From assembly GCA_031278795.1 (NCBI GenBank), contig JAITJT010000281.1:1-12775 (forward strand): DNA of 12,775 bases, given 5' to 3'. The notes under the pieces were generated by a model. It was not told the origin of the DNA. It worked only from the letters and a program-made list of their open reading frames with translations, and searched no databases. This stretch comes from Deltaproteobacteria bacterium (GTDB taxonomy: Bacteria > Desulfobacterota > Desulfarculia > Adiutricales > Adiutricaceae). Below are positions 1 to 8,203 of this stretch, in pieces (the first letter of the stretch is position 1; each line of letters begins with the position of its first letter). The translations under genes were made by a program, and so were the position numbers.

Positions 1-486
1 AGCTGTTTTTGATTAAAAAGCCAATTTCGCGAAATCCTCTTATACCCAATCCACCCATCCTCCGTTTGTTTCCTCCATATCTATACCACGAAACCTCGCG
101 TAAGCTTTCATGAAGCTCCGTAAGGCGCGCGGGGAGCTTATACCTTTCGCGGGTCACTTATACCTTTTATGAGCGGAGGCGAATATTTTCCATAAACCAT
201 ACGGAGTATTACGAAATTTTTTTAGAAAATTATAATTAGCCAAAACGCCTTTTGGAAGGCAATTTGACCTTAAATCATAAAGCCTCCGCGAGGTTTCGGT
301 CAATCATAGCGAAAAAATAATTTATCCTAATTGATCTCTTGCCGAGATTTTTTATGCCGATTAGAAAACCTCAAAAGAGCCAAAATGGACACACCTTTTT
401 GAAAGATTTATAAATGTGGATTCCAGCTCGTTCTAACTATTTTGTTGACATTTAAGAATTAAATTGCGTAAATCAAATCTTTATTA
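1..486. other. AT-rich intergenic stretch without a gene
   Basis: I see no credible coding region here. The octamer CTTATACC occurs three times (39-46, 137-144, 157-164). The last two copies extend to CTTATACCTTT and start exactly 20 bp apart, which could be an operator or the inner repeats of a lost mobile-element end. A hairpin with stem GCCTT/AAGGC and loop TTGG lies at 247-260, flanked by CAAA and TTTG, but no T-run follows it. No terminator for the helicase gene ending at 487 could be identified with confidence. Confidence 0.5.
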
Positions 487-2370
487 TTACTGATAGGCCT
501 GAACAATCTCCTTATTACCCCTTAGAAGTCGTGATGCAATAAAACGAGATGGTTTTTGAATGAGTTCACCGCCCCACGGCATTTTCTTTTTTTCTGGATA
601 TGACAAATAGCAAATTCTTTTTGCGCGAGTAACAGCAACATACATATTGTTCTTCTCCTGATTAAGAGCATCACCTCCACTCTTCACAGCACGATAATCA
701 GGGAATGTGCCTTCTGATAATCCGATGACAAAAACGACTTCGAATTCTAAGCCATCAAACACATCAGTTGTCAATAGAGCTACACCCTTACTAACATCGA
801 TTTTTTGGGTGTATTCCCACGCAATTGCATTACGAAGTGCAGCTAATGATATTTCTTTTCTTTTATTTTTTTTTGCGAAACGCAACCAATACTTCTCCCC
901 CATGTCAATATCATTTTGTAGCAAATAATTCTCATCATCGCATATAGTTCTTGGCATGTTAACTCTTAAACTTTTTACTACTTTTTCTAAGTTTAAAGTG
1001 CTCTCCGGTTTTATCCCCTGAATTGCTTGTGATAACCAGGCAAAGTCAGTTCCGGATAAGAGCTGCTCGAGCATTTTATCCATATTTTGATCGTCATTAG
1101 GTTTGATTATTTTTTTATTTATCAATTTGCATAGTAACTTCGTATGAAAAAGATCATGTGGATTAACTATCAAACGCAAAATATAGTCGAAGGCTTTCAT
1201 ATAATCCGTTTCAAAAATAGTGTCTGAACGCGTTTTTTTATAATAAAACGGTATTGATTTTTTTGAAAACTCTGATTCAACATTTGAAAGGACATATTTA
1301 TTTCTTGCAATAACCGCAATTTTATCATATGTCAAATTGCCTTCAATATCTTTATGCCCATTTGTTCTAAGATGTTGTATAGTTTTGCATACCGAGCATG
1401 CTTCATCATGTTCATCTTTAAAAGATTTTATATTAAGTTCCCCTTCATAAACATAGCGGGAAAGATCTTCATATCTATCAGTTAGTTCGTTTGTATACTG
1501 TATTATATTTTTAGATGAGCGAAAATTTTCATCCAATGTATAAATAGTTGGATTAAAATCTTTCACAAAAAAATCAATCATATATTCACTACTTGAACTG
1601 TTAACCGCGTTAATAGATTGCTTTTCGTCACCCATCATCATAATGTTTTTGTAGCCATCGGCGCATATAGCCTTAATGACCCAATATTGAGCAAGATTCA
1701 AGTCTTGTGCTTCATCTATAATAATATAGCGGTACATATTGGTAAACATTCTTACAGTATTTTGATTTTCAGTAAGAATTAGGTAAGAAAAAAATAATAT
1801 ATCGTCATAGTCTATAGCATTATGAGCCGCTAATAAATCATTATATTTCCGGTAAATGCCAAAAAATAAGTCGTTATCGTTTGATTTTTCTGGTGGAGTT
1901 AGTTTACGTTTTCTCTCAGAAATCTTAGAAAGATAGTCTGAAATAATAACATTCGATTGCGTTGGATTTAGTTTAATTTCTTCAAATAAAGGTTCATTCA
2001 AAAGTGATTCACGCAAGATTGCTTTGCGATCGTCATCATTTGCAATCAAAGAAACATCCCAAGGTATACCAACATGTAGCCCATAACGTATAAGCATATC
2101 AAGACAAAATGAGTGAATGGAGCTCACTTTGACATCGCCAAAAGAGCCAGTCATTTCAACATCGTTTTTCAATCTTAAACGGAGCTCATCTAATGCTATA
2201 TTGGTAGAGGCCAACACTAGTATTCTGCCTTCTCCATTCATAAACCGATGCAAATTCTTGATTCGTTCCATCAGAGCGCGTGTCTTCCCACTGCCAGGAC
2301 CTGCTATTACAAGCAAAGCCCCTTCAGTATAATCTACAATTTGTTGCTGTTTATCGGAAAGATTTATCAT
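487..2370 (-). CDS. UvrD/Rep-like superfamily 1 DNA helicase (GajB-like candidate)
   Basis: ATP-driven 3'-5' DNA translocase/helicase of superfamily 1A, acting on DNA in the cytoplasm. Visible motifs in order: a Q-motif region (LSDKQQQIVD, 4-13), Walker A AGPGSGKT (23-30), Walker B IIIDEAQD (216-223), motif III MMGDEKQSI (245-253), motif IV LDENFRSS (279-286), motif V around DGLEFEVVFVIG (539-550) and motif VI YVAVTRAK (577-584). The 627-residue protein is shorter than UvrD or Rep (about 670-720), suggesting reduced accessory domains. The usual HxxKGLEF of motif V reads DVFDGLEF, so both the His and the Lys are replaced by Asp. The ATG at 2370 has only a weak GAG upstream. The gene follows a nuclease-like remnant by 19 nt, so co-transcription is likely. 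It is far more AT-rich than the PTS genes, which suggests horizontal transfer. The helicase family is certain. A role as the helicase half of a Gabija-type defence pair is inferred from gene order only. Confidence 0.9.
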   Translation of the reverse strand: MINLSDKQQQIVDYTEGALLVIAGPGSGKTRALMERIKNLHRFMNGEGRILVLASTNIALDELRLRLKNDVEMTGSFGDVKVSSIHSFCLDMLIRYGLHVGIPWDVSLIANDDDRKAILRESLLNEPLFEEIKLNPTQSNVIISDYLSKISERKRKLTPPEKSNDNDLFFGIYRKYNDLLAAHNAIDYDDILFFSYLILTENQNTVRMFTNMYRYIIIDEAQDLNLAQYWVIKAICADGYKNIMMMGDEKQSINAVNSSSSEYMIDFFVKDFNPTIYTLDENFRSSKNIIQYTNELTDRYEDLSRYVYEGELNIKSFKDEHDEACSVCKTIQHLRTNGHKDIEGNLTYDKIAVIARNKYVLSNVESEFSKKSIPFYYKKTRSDTIFETDYMKAFDYILRLIVNPHDLFHTKLLCKLINKKIIKPNDDQNMDKMLEQLLSGTDFAWLSQAIQGIKPESTLNLEKVVKSLRVNMPRTICDDENYLLQNDIDMGEKYWLRFAKKNKRKEISLAALRNAIAWEYTQKIDVSKGVALLTTDVFDGLEFEVVFVIGLSEGTFPDYRAVKSGGDALNQEKNNMYVAVTRAKRICYLSYPEKKKMPWGGELIQKPSRFIASRLLRGNKEIVQAYQ

Positions 2371-2389
2371 CTATCACTCTGTTTGAGTT

Positions 2390-2707
2390 TTATTCTACTC
2401 TCAGTATGGAGCCCAATTTTTCAAAGAGTTCTTTTATTATTGGCGGTATACGCATAGTCTCATCTTCTGCCTCAACAATTTCCCGCGCAACTGGTATGGC
2501 AAGATCCACTTTCATTCTTTTCATATATTTTTTCAATTCATCTTGTAACATTTTCGCTTGATCTGAGTAAGGCTGAGTATCGCCTTTGTTGTCAAATATG
2601 TGCCCTGTATGCTTTTTTACTGCAGAAGAAATAATATCTACATATCCATATTCAACAAGGTATTTTTCATAATTAAGTTGACCAGGAATAGTAATCACAT
2701 TAGACAA
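2390..2707 (-). pseudogene. C-terminal remnant of a probable OLD-family TOPRIM nuclease (GajA-like)
   Basis: A 105-residue open frame ending in TAA, 19 nt before the helicase ATG. Its first codon is a poor candidate start (TTG at 2707), and only four codons further upstream an in-frame TAA (2717-2719) closes the frame. It therefore reads like the tail of a longer protein and not like a complete gene. The pattern ITIPGQLNYEKYLVEYGYVD near the N-terminus, and the end with a Lys-rich helix, an aliphatic VDLAIPVAREIVE segment and IPPIIKELFEKLG, resembles the region after the TOPRIM domain in OLD-family ATPase-nucleases. That match is from memory and moderate. If correct, the ATPase and nearly all of the TOPRIM domain are missing and the protein cannot cut DNA. 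Alternatively it is a small intact partner protein of the helicase. Base composition is AT-rich, like the helicase gene. Confidence 0.45.
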
Positions 2708-2710
2708 TGC

Positions 2711-2893
2711 GGATTGTTATCAGCCGCCTTTGTGGGCCACGTGGCGATACGCTTAGTTGAATCGAAGGCGGTAGCAGTTTATTTTTTAATTTCTTATATA
2801 TTGAAGCTCAACGGGCGTTTTACTTACCCATACTTACCACAAGTTGCTCAAGCCATGGGCAGGAAACTTTTAAGTCCAGTTTGGCTATGCTAG
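2711..2893 (+). pseudogene. Possible gene remnant, 60 codons, unidentified
   Basis: On the plus strand, a frame from about 2711 to the TAG ending at 2893 reads GLLSAAFVGHVAIRLVESKA and so on, with a hydrophobic stretch (VAVYFLISYIL) and a basic end. It starts exactly where the nuclease remnant stops being open on the other strand, so it may be the 3' end of an inserted gene, for example a transposase tail. I do not recognise the family. The upstream extension of the same frame to 2600 runs antisense through the nuclease remnant and is probably chance. No terminal inverted repeats are evident. It could be no gene at all. Confidence 0.2.
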
Positions 2894-3306
2894 AACAATA
2901 ATTGCCCTCTGTCAACAAAAAAATGCCCTTATTAAAAAATTTTTTCTCTTAATCGATAATTTAATTTTTGTACGGGCCTTTTGCCCCTCTGCCATCTTGG
3001 TAGAGTCCCCAGGGGTTTCAGCATAACTGCCTTCAGAAGGGGTGGAGATATCACATTAAAAAAATATGTTGTTTAGCCTAACAACTGTATTGGCTAAACT
3101 TAAGGCGCGGTAAACTAGCCCCTTAACTGGCTTACAATTTTGTGAGGGCAACTGCCCTGTTGTCAGGGCAACGGGCTGTAGTCAAAATTGCAGTTTTTGA
3201 CTACCAGAGTTCCTTAAGCATCTCTCCCAAAAATTTTTCCCCCCTTAATCTCGGTCCAGCGTTAATATTATAGTTTTGTGGCTTTTAACGTGGAAAAGCC
3301 CTTTTT
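2894..3306. other. Intergenic stretch rich in short hairpins
   Basis: No coding region is supported. Besides the cluster at 3071-3204, two compact palindromes occur: CCCC-A-GGGG (3007-3015) and CCTTC-A-GAAGG (3030-3040). Several poly-A/T runs are present. The region lies downstream of the permease gene and upstream of the truncated nuclease, so it probably has no promoter duty for the PTS operon. Confidence 0.4.
3071..3204. repeat. Cluster of three hairpins, one with alternative pairings
   Basis: Hairpin 1 pairs GTTTAGCC (3071-3078) with GGCTAAAC (3092-3099), 8 bp perfect. Region 2 can fold in mutually exclusive ways: AGGGC (3145-3149) with GCCCT (3154-3158), GCCCTG (3154-3159) with CAGGGC (3164-3169), or GCCC-T-GTTG (3154-3162) with CAAC-GGGC (3169-3176). 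Hairpin 3 pairs GTAGTCAAAA (3178-3187) with TTTTGACTAC (3195-3204), 10 bp perfect with a 7-nt loop. No convincing T-run follows, so these are not ordinary terminators. They may be remnants of a palindromic repeat element or a structured RNA. Confidence 0.55.
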
Positions 3307-3356
3307 AAAAAAAAGAGCGGCTGATGCCAGAGATTATGTTTCTGGACATCAGCCGC
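3307..3356 (-). terminator. Rho-independent terminator of the PTS operon
   Basis: GCGGCTGATG (3317-3326) pairs with CATCAGCCGC (3347-3356), and CCAGA just inside pairs with TCTGG, leaving one bulged base and a loop of about 9 nt. On the minus strand the stem is followed by eight T residues (A-run at 3307-3314). It lies about 40 nt after the permease stop codon and matches the direction of the operon. Confidence 0.92.
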
Positions 3357-3397
3357 GGGAATCAAATCAAATAAAAGAGGTGTTTATCTAAATGCCC

Positions 3398-5182
3398 TCA
3401 CTCCAGGTTCCCGTAGCGCTCGGGATTCTGGCCGACTATCACCTGCACCTCGTCACCGGTCTTGGGTTTGAAGAGGTAGAGGCCGGCCTTCTGGGCGAGG
3501 GTGGTGTCCACAAGGGAAGGATCCTTGAGTTTGGCCAAGAGCCTGGTCTGGGCCAGGGGTTTCACCGAGACGATGTTGTCCTTTCCGCCCAGGGAGGCTA
3601 CCACCGCCTGCTTCTCGGCCGCGGTGGCCGGGCCCACCTCTTCTTTCTTTTCGCTTACCTCCGGCACGTCCTCGGCTAGGGCTGAGACGTCATCAGGGGA
3701 GAGCTCAGCGTCGTCTCCGGCCTGTTTGAGGTAGGCGTCCATGTCGGATTTGAGGTTACCGGCCTTGGTGCCAAAGATGGCCTGGACGGCCTTACCGGCC
3801 TCCACCACTCCGGCCGCGCCTAAGGCCTTAAGCTTCTTGGCGCTCACCTTTCCTGGATCCGCCACGCTCACCCTGAGCCTGGTTATGCAGGCATCCAGGT
3901 TGGTGATGTTGCTGCGGCCTCCAAAGGCCAGAACCAGGTTGCGGGCGAGGCCCCACTCACCGGAGCTGTCCAGGGCGACAGAGGTGGAGTCCTCGTCCTC
4001 CCGGCCCGGGGTCTTAAGATCGAAGATGCTAATTATGCCTCGGAAGACCCCATAGTAGAGGAGGGCGTAGACGGGCCCGAAGATGAACACCATCCAGGGC
4101 TTGGTGTCTATGGAATAGTAGAGGAGGAAATCTATACCTCCCTGGGAGAAGGTGTAGCCAATGTGGGCTCCCACCAGGTTCATGATGGCAAAGGCGCAAC
4201 CCGTCAGGACCGCGTGGATGAGATAGAGGAAGGGCGCCACAAACATAAAGGAGAACTCAATGGGTTCGGTTATACCCGTGAGCACCGAGGTGAGCGCGGC
4301 CGAGACCATTATTCCGCCGACCCTCTTGCGGTTCTCGGGCCTGGCCGCGTGCCACATGGCGATGGCCGCGGCCGGGAGTCCCCACATCTTGGTGAGGAAG
4401 CCGCCGCTTAGGATTCCCGCGGTCTTGTCGCCCGCGAAGAAGCGGTTGATGTCCCCGTGGATGACTATGTTTGTGTCCGGGGCCACGTAGGAACCTATCT
4501 CGAAGAAGAAGGGCACGTTCCAGGCGTGGTGGAGGCCGAAGGGAAGGAGCAAACGCTCGATGAAACCGTAGATGACTCCGGCCAGGGTGGGGTTGGAGTA
4601 GGCCGCCCAGTTGGAGAAGACCGTGATGAGCTTCTGCACCGGTGGCCAGACGTAGCTGAGCATGACCCCTAAGACGATGGCCGCTAAGCCCGTGATGATG
4701 GGGACGAAGCGCTTGCCCGCGAAAAAGGCCAGATAGCTGGGAAGCTCTATGCGGTAGAAGCGGTTGAAGAGATAGGCGCTTAAACCGCCCACAATTATGC
4801 CGCCAAATACTCCCGTGTCTATGCTCATGAGCCCCACTATGTTCTGCAGCTGCCTGGCCTCCGGATCCGGATCCAAGCCCAGAACCTTTAAGGCCATGAC
4901 GCTCAAGGTGGCCACCATGACCAGGTAGCCAACCACGGCGGAGAGCGCCGCGGAGCCGTCATTTTCCGTGAAGCCCAGGGCCACACCCACGGCGAACACG
5001 AGGGCCAGGTTCCCGAATATGATGGAACCCCCGTTTTTCATGACCTCCGAGACTATGGCGGGCATCCAGCTGAAATTGGAGGAGCCCACGCCGAGGAGTA
5101 TGCCCGCGACCGGGAGGATGGCCACCGGAAGCATCAGGGATTTGCCTATTTTTTGCAAGAATCCTAGGGTGTTTTTGAACAT
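3398..5182 (-). CDS. ptsG: Glucose-specific PTS permease EIICB with extra C-terminal EIIB-like domain
   Basis: Inner-membrane transporter that imports glucose and phosphorylates it to glucose 6-phosphate. Residues 1-390 form the multi-helix EIIC domain and follow enterobacterial PtsG closely: [19 protein letters not shown] at the start, GLHHAWNVP (216-224) and [12 protein letters not shown] (303-314), which belong to the sugar site. After the linker DLKTPGRED comes EIIB (about 412-486) with the phosphocysteine C432 in [12 protein letters not shown]. PtsG of E. coli ends here at 477 residues. This protein runs to 594. An acidic linker (487-515) leads to a second EIIB-like segment (about 522-594) with GGKDNI and a TRL motif but no cysteine at all; Leu543 or Ala544 sits at the phosphorylation position. 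ATG at 5182 has GGAG (5189-5192) six nt upstream. The gene follows the EIIA-HPr-EI gene by 58 nt with no terminator between, and is GC-rich like it. Glucose as substrate is likely; N-acetylglucosamine or a related sugar is the alternative. Confidence 0.93.
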   Translation of the reverse strand: MFKNTLGFLQKIGKSLMLPVAILPVAGILLGVGSSNFSWMPAIVSEVMKNGGSIIFGNLALVFAVGVALGFTENDGSAALSAVVGYLVMVATLSVMALKVLGLDPDPEARQLQNIVGLMSIDTGVFGGIIVGGLSAYLFNRFYRIELPSYLAFFAGKRFVPIITGLAAIVLGVMLSYVWPPVQKLITVFSNWAAYSNPTLAGVIYGFIERLLLPFGLHHAWNVPFFFEIGSYVAPDTNIVIHGDINRFFAGDKTAGILSGGFLTKMWGLPAAAIAMWHAARPENRKRVGGIMVSAALTSVLTGITEPIEFSFMFVAPFLYLIHAVLTGCAFAIMNLVGAHIGYTFSQGGIDFLLYYSIDTKPWMVFIFGPVYALLYYGVFRGIISIFDLKTPGREDEDSTSVALDSSGEWGLARNLVLAFGGRSNITNLDACITRLRVSVADPGKVSAKKLKALGAAGVVEAGKAVQAIFGTKAGNLKSDMDAYLKQAGDDAELSPDDVSALAEDVPEVSEKKEEVGPATAAEKQAVVASLGGKDNIVSVKPLAQTRLLAKLKDPSLVDTTLAQKAGLYLFKPKTGDEVQVIVGQNPERYGNLE

Positions 5183-5240
5183 ATTAGTCTCCGGTTGTTA
5201 AATGAGTATCGGATTTTTGCCTTTGGAGCTTTCCGGAATC

Positions 5241-7778
5241 TTACTCTCCCAGCGTGGCGAGATAGGCCCTAACCTCTTGGGAGGTGCTCTTCTTCAGGGC
5301 CTCCTGGGCTATGGCCTTGCATTTCTCGTAATTCTGCCTTCTCACCATGGCCTTGATGGTGGGAATGGACCCGCCACTCACCGAGAGCTCGTCCACGCCC
5401 AGTCCTATGAGCACGGGCCCGGCCACCGGGTCACCCGCGATGCCGCCGCAGACCCCCACCCATTTGCCGCTGTCGTGGGCGCCTTGGACCGTGCGCTCAA
5501 TTAGCCTCAGTACCGAGGGGTGGAGCGCGTCAGCCATCTTGGCGAGCCTGGGGTGGCCCCGGTCTATGGCCAGGGTGTACTGGGTCAAGTCATTGGTGCC
5601 AATGGAGAAGAAGTCAGCCTCCTTGGCCAGGATGTCGGCTAGGAGCGCGGCCCCGGGCACCTCCACCATGATGCCAATCTTTACGTCCTCTTTGACGTTT
5701 TGCTTAGCCTTCTCCTCCATCACAATGTCTCTGGCCTCTTTGAGCTCATCTATGGTCGTGACCATGGGGAACATGATGTGGAGCTTGGTGAAGGGCGCGG
5801 CGCTCAGTATGGCCCTAATCTGCGCCCTAAAGAGATCCGTCCCCAAAAGGTTGAGTCTTATTCCCCTCAAACCCAGGAAGGGATTCATCTCCTGGGGAAG
5901 GGGCAGATAGGCCAAGGGCTTGTCACCTCCCACGTCTAGGGTTCTCACCACCAGATCCCTATCTGGGCCCAAGGCCTTGGCGATGGAGGTGTAGACCGCC
6001 GCCTGCTCATCCTGGCTGGGGGCGTCCGCCCTCTGCAGGAAGAGGAACTCGGAGCGCAAGAGCCCCACGCCCTCTCCCCCCAGCTCGGGTATCTCAGTGG
6101 CCTCGGCTAAGCCCCCTATGTTTCCCACCACCTTTATGCGGTGGCCGTCCGTGGTCTTGGACTCCTCTGAGGCCTCGGCGAGCTCTTTCTTACGCCTGGC
6201 CTGGGCCTCCTGCTGCAGTTTCTTGATGCCCGCCACCTCCTCTTCCGAGGGGTTGAGCCTCAGCTCGCCCTTGTCGCCATCCAAGACCGCCGGGGTGCCC
6301 GTGGGTATCTGGAGGGCCCTCTCCTCTATGGCGGCTATGGCCGGGATGTTGGCCGCCCTGGCCAGGATGGAGGCGTGCGAGGTGGCCGATCCGCCGGTTA
6401 TGGCGAAACCCTGCACCTTGCTCTTATCGAGGGACGCCGTATCCGACGGAGTCAGGTCCTCCGCCACCAATATGGCGTTATCCGGTAGCTCGGGTTTGGC
6501 GGCATCCGATCCGGTGAGGTGCACTAGCACCCTCCTCCCTATGTCGCGCACGTCATTGGCCCTACCGGCTAGGAGCTCGTTATTTAACTGGGAGAGCATC
6601 TCCGCTTGGGTGGTGAAGGCCTTCTGCCAGGCGAAAGCCGCGCTCTCGCCCTCGGCAATCCCCTTGGTGGCGCTGGAGAGTAGCTCCGGATCCTCCAGGA
6701 GTTCCTCATGCGCCGCGAATATCGCCGCCTTTCCGGCCTCGGCCTTCTGGCGCATGTGGTTCTGGAGCTCCTTTAGCTCGGCTCTGGATTTCTCCATAGC
6801 GTCGTTTAGCTTGGCCCTCTCCTCTTCCACTCCCGTTCCCTTCTCATCCACCAAGATGGCCTGGTAGCGCAGCTGGTAGATCTTACCTATGGCCTGACCA
6901 GGCGAGGCGCTTAAGCCCAAGAGCACGTTGGGGTCGCTGGAGACCTTCTTCTCCGGCTTGGGCTGGGGCTCCTGGGCCGGCTCCCCGTGGAGCTTCTCGC
7001 CTAAACCCGATGCCAACAGCGGCACCAGCTGGGACAGGGCCTCCTTGGCGTCCTCGCCCTTGGCCTTCATGGTCACCCGGTCGTGGGCCTTAATCTCCAA
7101 GCCCATGATGGAGACCACGCTCTTGGCGTTACCCTTGGTGCCGTCCTCCTTAAAAAGGGAGATGTCGCTCTTGAACTGCTTGGCGTGGTTCACCAGGACC
7201 GCCGAGGGCCTGGCGTGGAGCCCGGAGGGGTTCAGGATGACTATGGGATCCGAGGATATGAGCTCGTCCGCCTTGACCACGTCGGAGCCCTCCACCCCGC
7301 CCTTGAGCAGCACCTCCAGGATCTTGGTCTTACCAGCCTCCACGAAACCCTGGGCCGGCAGGAACCCGGTGGTCAGCTCAGTGTTGGTCACCACCACGAG
7401 GGTAAGCAAGCTAGCGGCGTTGTGGACTATGTAGTTGGCGTCGAAATCGATGAGAGGGTCGCCCACCTTGACCTCATCGCCCTGCTTTACCTTGGGAGTG
7501 AAGCCTGTGCCCTTGAGATTCACCGTCTCCAGACCAATGTGCATGAGCACCTCGAGGCCTCCCGGGGTGGTGACGGTGAGGGCGTGGAAAGCGCTGTGCA
7601 GCTGGGTCACTTTCCCGTCACAGGGGCTCACCAGGGACTCTCCCGTGGGATCTATGGCCACCCCGTCTCCCACCATCTTTTGGGCAAAGGTGGGGTCTGG
7701 GACTTTTTCCAGGGGCACGATTAAACCAGTGACCGGGGCGATTAGTATTAGACTTTGTTTGGGGTGTGATGAGGTCAT
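5241..7778 (-). CDS. PTS multiphosphoryl transfer protein, EIIA(Glc)-HPr-EI fusion
   Basis: Cytoplasmic phosphoryl relay that takes phosphate from PEP and passes it to the neighbouring permease. Domain order is visible. EIIA of the glucose family spans about 1-155, with the two active-site histidines H65 (SAFHALTV) and H80 (VLMHIGLETVNLKG). HPr spans about 175-262, with H188 in GLHARPS and a regulatory-type serine S220 in NAKSVVSIMG. Enzyme I spans about 284-845, with H468 in GGSATSHASILARA, the PEP-site patterns VRTLDVGGDKPL (611-622) and FSIGTNDLTQYTL (724-736), and C777 in GVCGGIAGDP. At 845 residues it has the length expected of EIIA, HPr and EI added together, so nothing is missing. A Pro/Lys-rich linker (265-279) separates HPr from EI. 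ATG at 7778 is preceded by GGAG (7787-7790). It is the first gene of the operon, with ptsG 58 nt downstream. EIIA of the Crr type suits an EIICB partner lacking its own EIIA, which is exactly what follows. The EIIA-HPr order is known from other fused PTS proteins. Confidence 0.96.
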   Translation of the reverse strand: MTSSHPKQSLILIAPVTGLIVPLEKVPDPTFAQKMVGDGVAIDPTGESLVSPCDGKVTQLHSAFHALTVTTPGGLEVLMHIGLETVNLKGTGFTPKVKQGDEVKVGDPLIDFDANYIVHNAASLLTLVVVTNTELTTGFLPAQGFVEAGKTKILEVLLKGGVEGSDVVKADELISSDPIVILNPSGLHARPSAVLVNHAKQFKSDISLFKEDGTKGNAKSVVSIMGLEIKAHDRVTMKAKGEDAKEALSQLVPLLASGLGEKLHGEPAQEPQPKPEKKVSSDPNVLLGLSASPGQAIGKIYQLRYQAILVDEKGTGVEEERAKLNDAMEKSRAELKELQNHMRQKAEAGKAAIFAAHEELLEDPELLSSATKGIAEGESAAFAWQKAFTTQAEMLSQLNNELLAGRANDVRDIGRRVLVHLTGSDAAKPELPDNAILVAEDLTPSDTASLDKSKVQGFAITGGSATSHASILARAANIPAIAAIEERALQIPTGTPAVLDGDKGELRLNPSEEEVAGIKKLQQEAQARRKKELAEASEESKTTDGHRIKVVGNIGGLAEATEIPELGGEGVGLLRSEFLFLQRADAPSQDEQAAVYTSIAKALGPDRDLVVRTLDVGGDKPLAYLPLPQEMNPFLGLRGIRLNLLGTDLFRAQIRAILSAAPFTKLHIMFPMVTTIDELKEARDIVMEEKAKQNVKEDVKIGIMVEVPGAALLADILAKEADFFSIGTNDLTQYTLAIDRGHPRLAKMADALHPSVLRLIERTVQGAHDSGKWVGVCGGIAGDPVAGPVLIGLGVDELSVSGGSIPTIKAMVRRQNYEKCKAIAQEALKKSTSQEVRAYLATLGE

Positions 7779-7837
7779 TTATGTCTCTCCGCAAACAGAA
7801 TTTTTGGGGATTGTGGAAAAATCACGTGTTTTTTTGG

Positions 7838-7880
7838 GGACCTAAGGGAGCCTTAAGGATAACCAGGGGCCTTAGGGTCC
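7838..7880 (-). promoter_or_regulatory. Inverted repeat in the presumed leader of the PTS operon
   Basis: GGACCTAAGG (7838-7847) pairs with CCTTAGGGTCC (7870-7880), a 10 bp stem with one bulged base, enclosing the palindrome CCTTAAGG (7851-7858). It lies 60-100 nt upstream of the fusion start codon. On the minus strand it is followed by A residues and not T residues, so it is not a simple terminator. It may be an operator for a dimeric repressor or a 5'-UTR stem. Function is inferred from position only. Confidence 0.4.
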
Positions 7881-8114
7881 AGCTTACGTGCGTTAAAAGA
7901 AAGCCGCGAGTCCAAGATTTCTTCCATCCATCCTAAGGGAAACGATCCTCTTTTTGGCCAAATTCTAAAAGATTCCGCGAGGGCGAATTGCCAGGGGTCT
8001 TTTCATAGTTTTTTTGGGTGGAAATTCACATTGGGCGCCTTACAAGCGCATCTATACAAGCTTTTTTAAAAGTTGGCTTAAAAGCTGCCACCTATAAAGG
8101 TGACACTCATCTAA

Positions 8115-8148
8115 GGGCTCATCATATTTAGGGGCTCATCATATTTAG
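8115..8148. repeat. 17 bp tandem duplication
   Basis: The unit GGGCTCATCATATTTAG is present twice in perfect head-to-tail copies, at 8115-8131 and 8132-8148. Confidence 0.9.
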
Positions 8149-8175
8149 AGCTTCCAGAGGCCAAAAAACGCTTGC

Positions 8176-8203
8176 AAAAGGGACGCTTACGACTCCCTTT
8201 TTT
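8176..8203 (+). terminator. Terminator-like hairpin without a matching gene
   Basis: AAAGGGA (8177-8183) pairs with TCCCTTT (8194-8200) around a 10-nt loop, and three further T residues follow on the plus strand. The symmetric A-run means it could also work weakly on the minus strand. No plus-strand gene ends nearby, so it may be a relic, the end of an unseen small RNA, or chance. Confidence 0.35.

Noticed and set aside
445..473. TTGACA followed by a weak -10-like sequence on the plus strand
   Set aside because: The -10 is poor and the only gene it would reach is the helicase, in antisense.
5347..7845. Long plus-strand open frames opposite the PTS fusion gene (up to 256 codons)
   Set aside because: They are shadows created by high GC content opposite a gene whose full domain set and catalytic residues are recognised.
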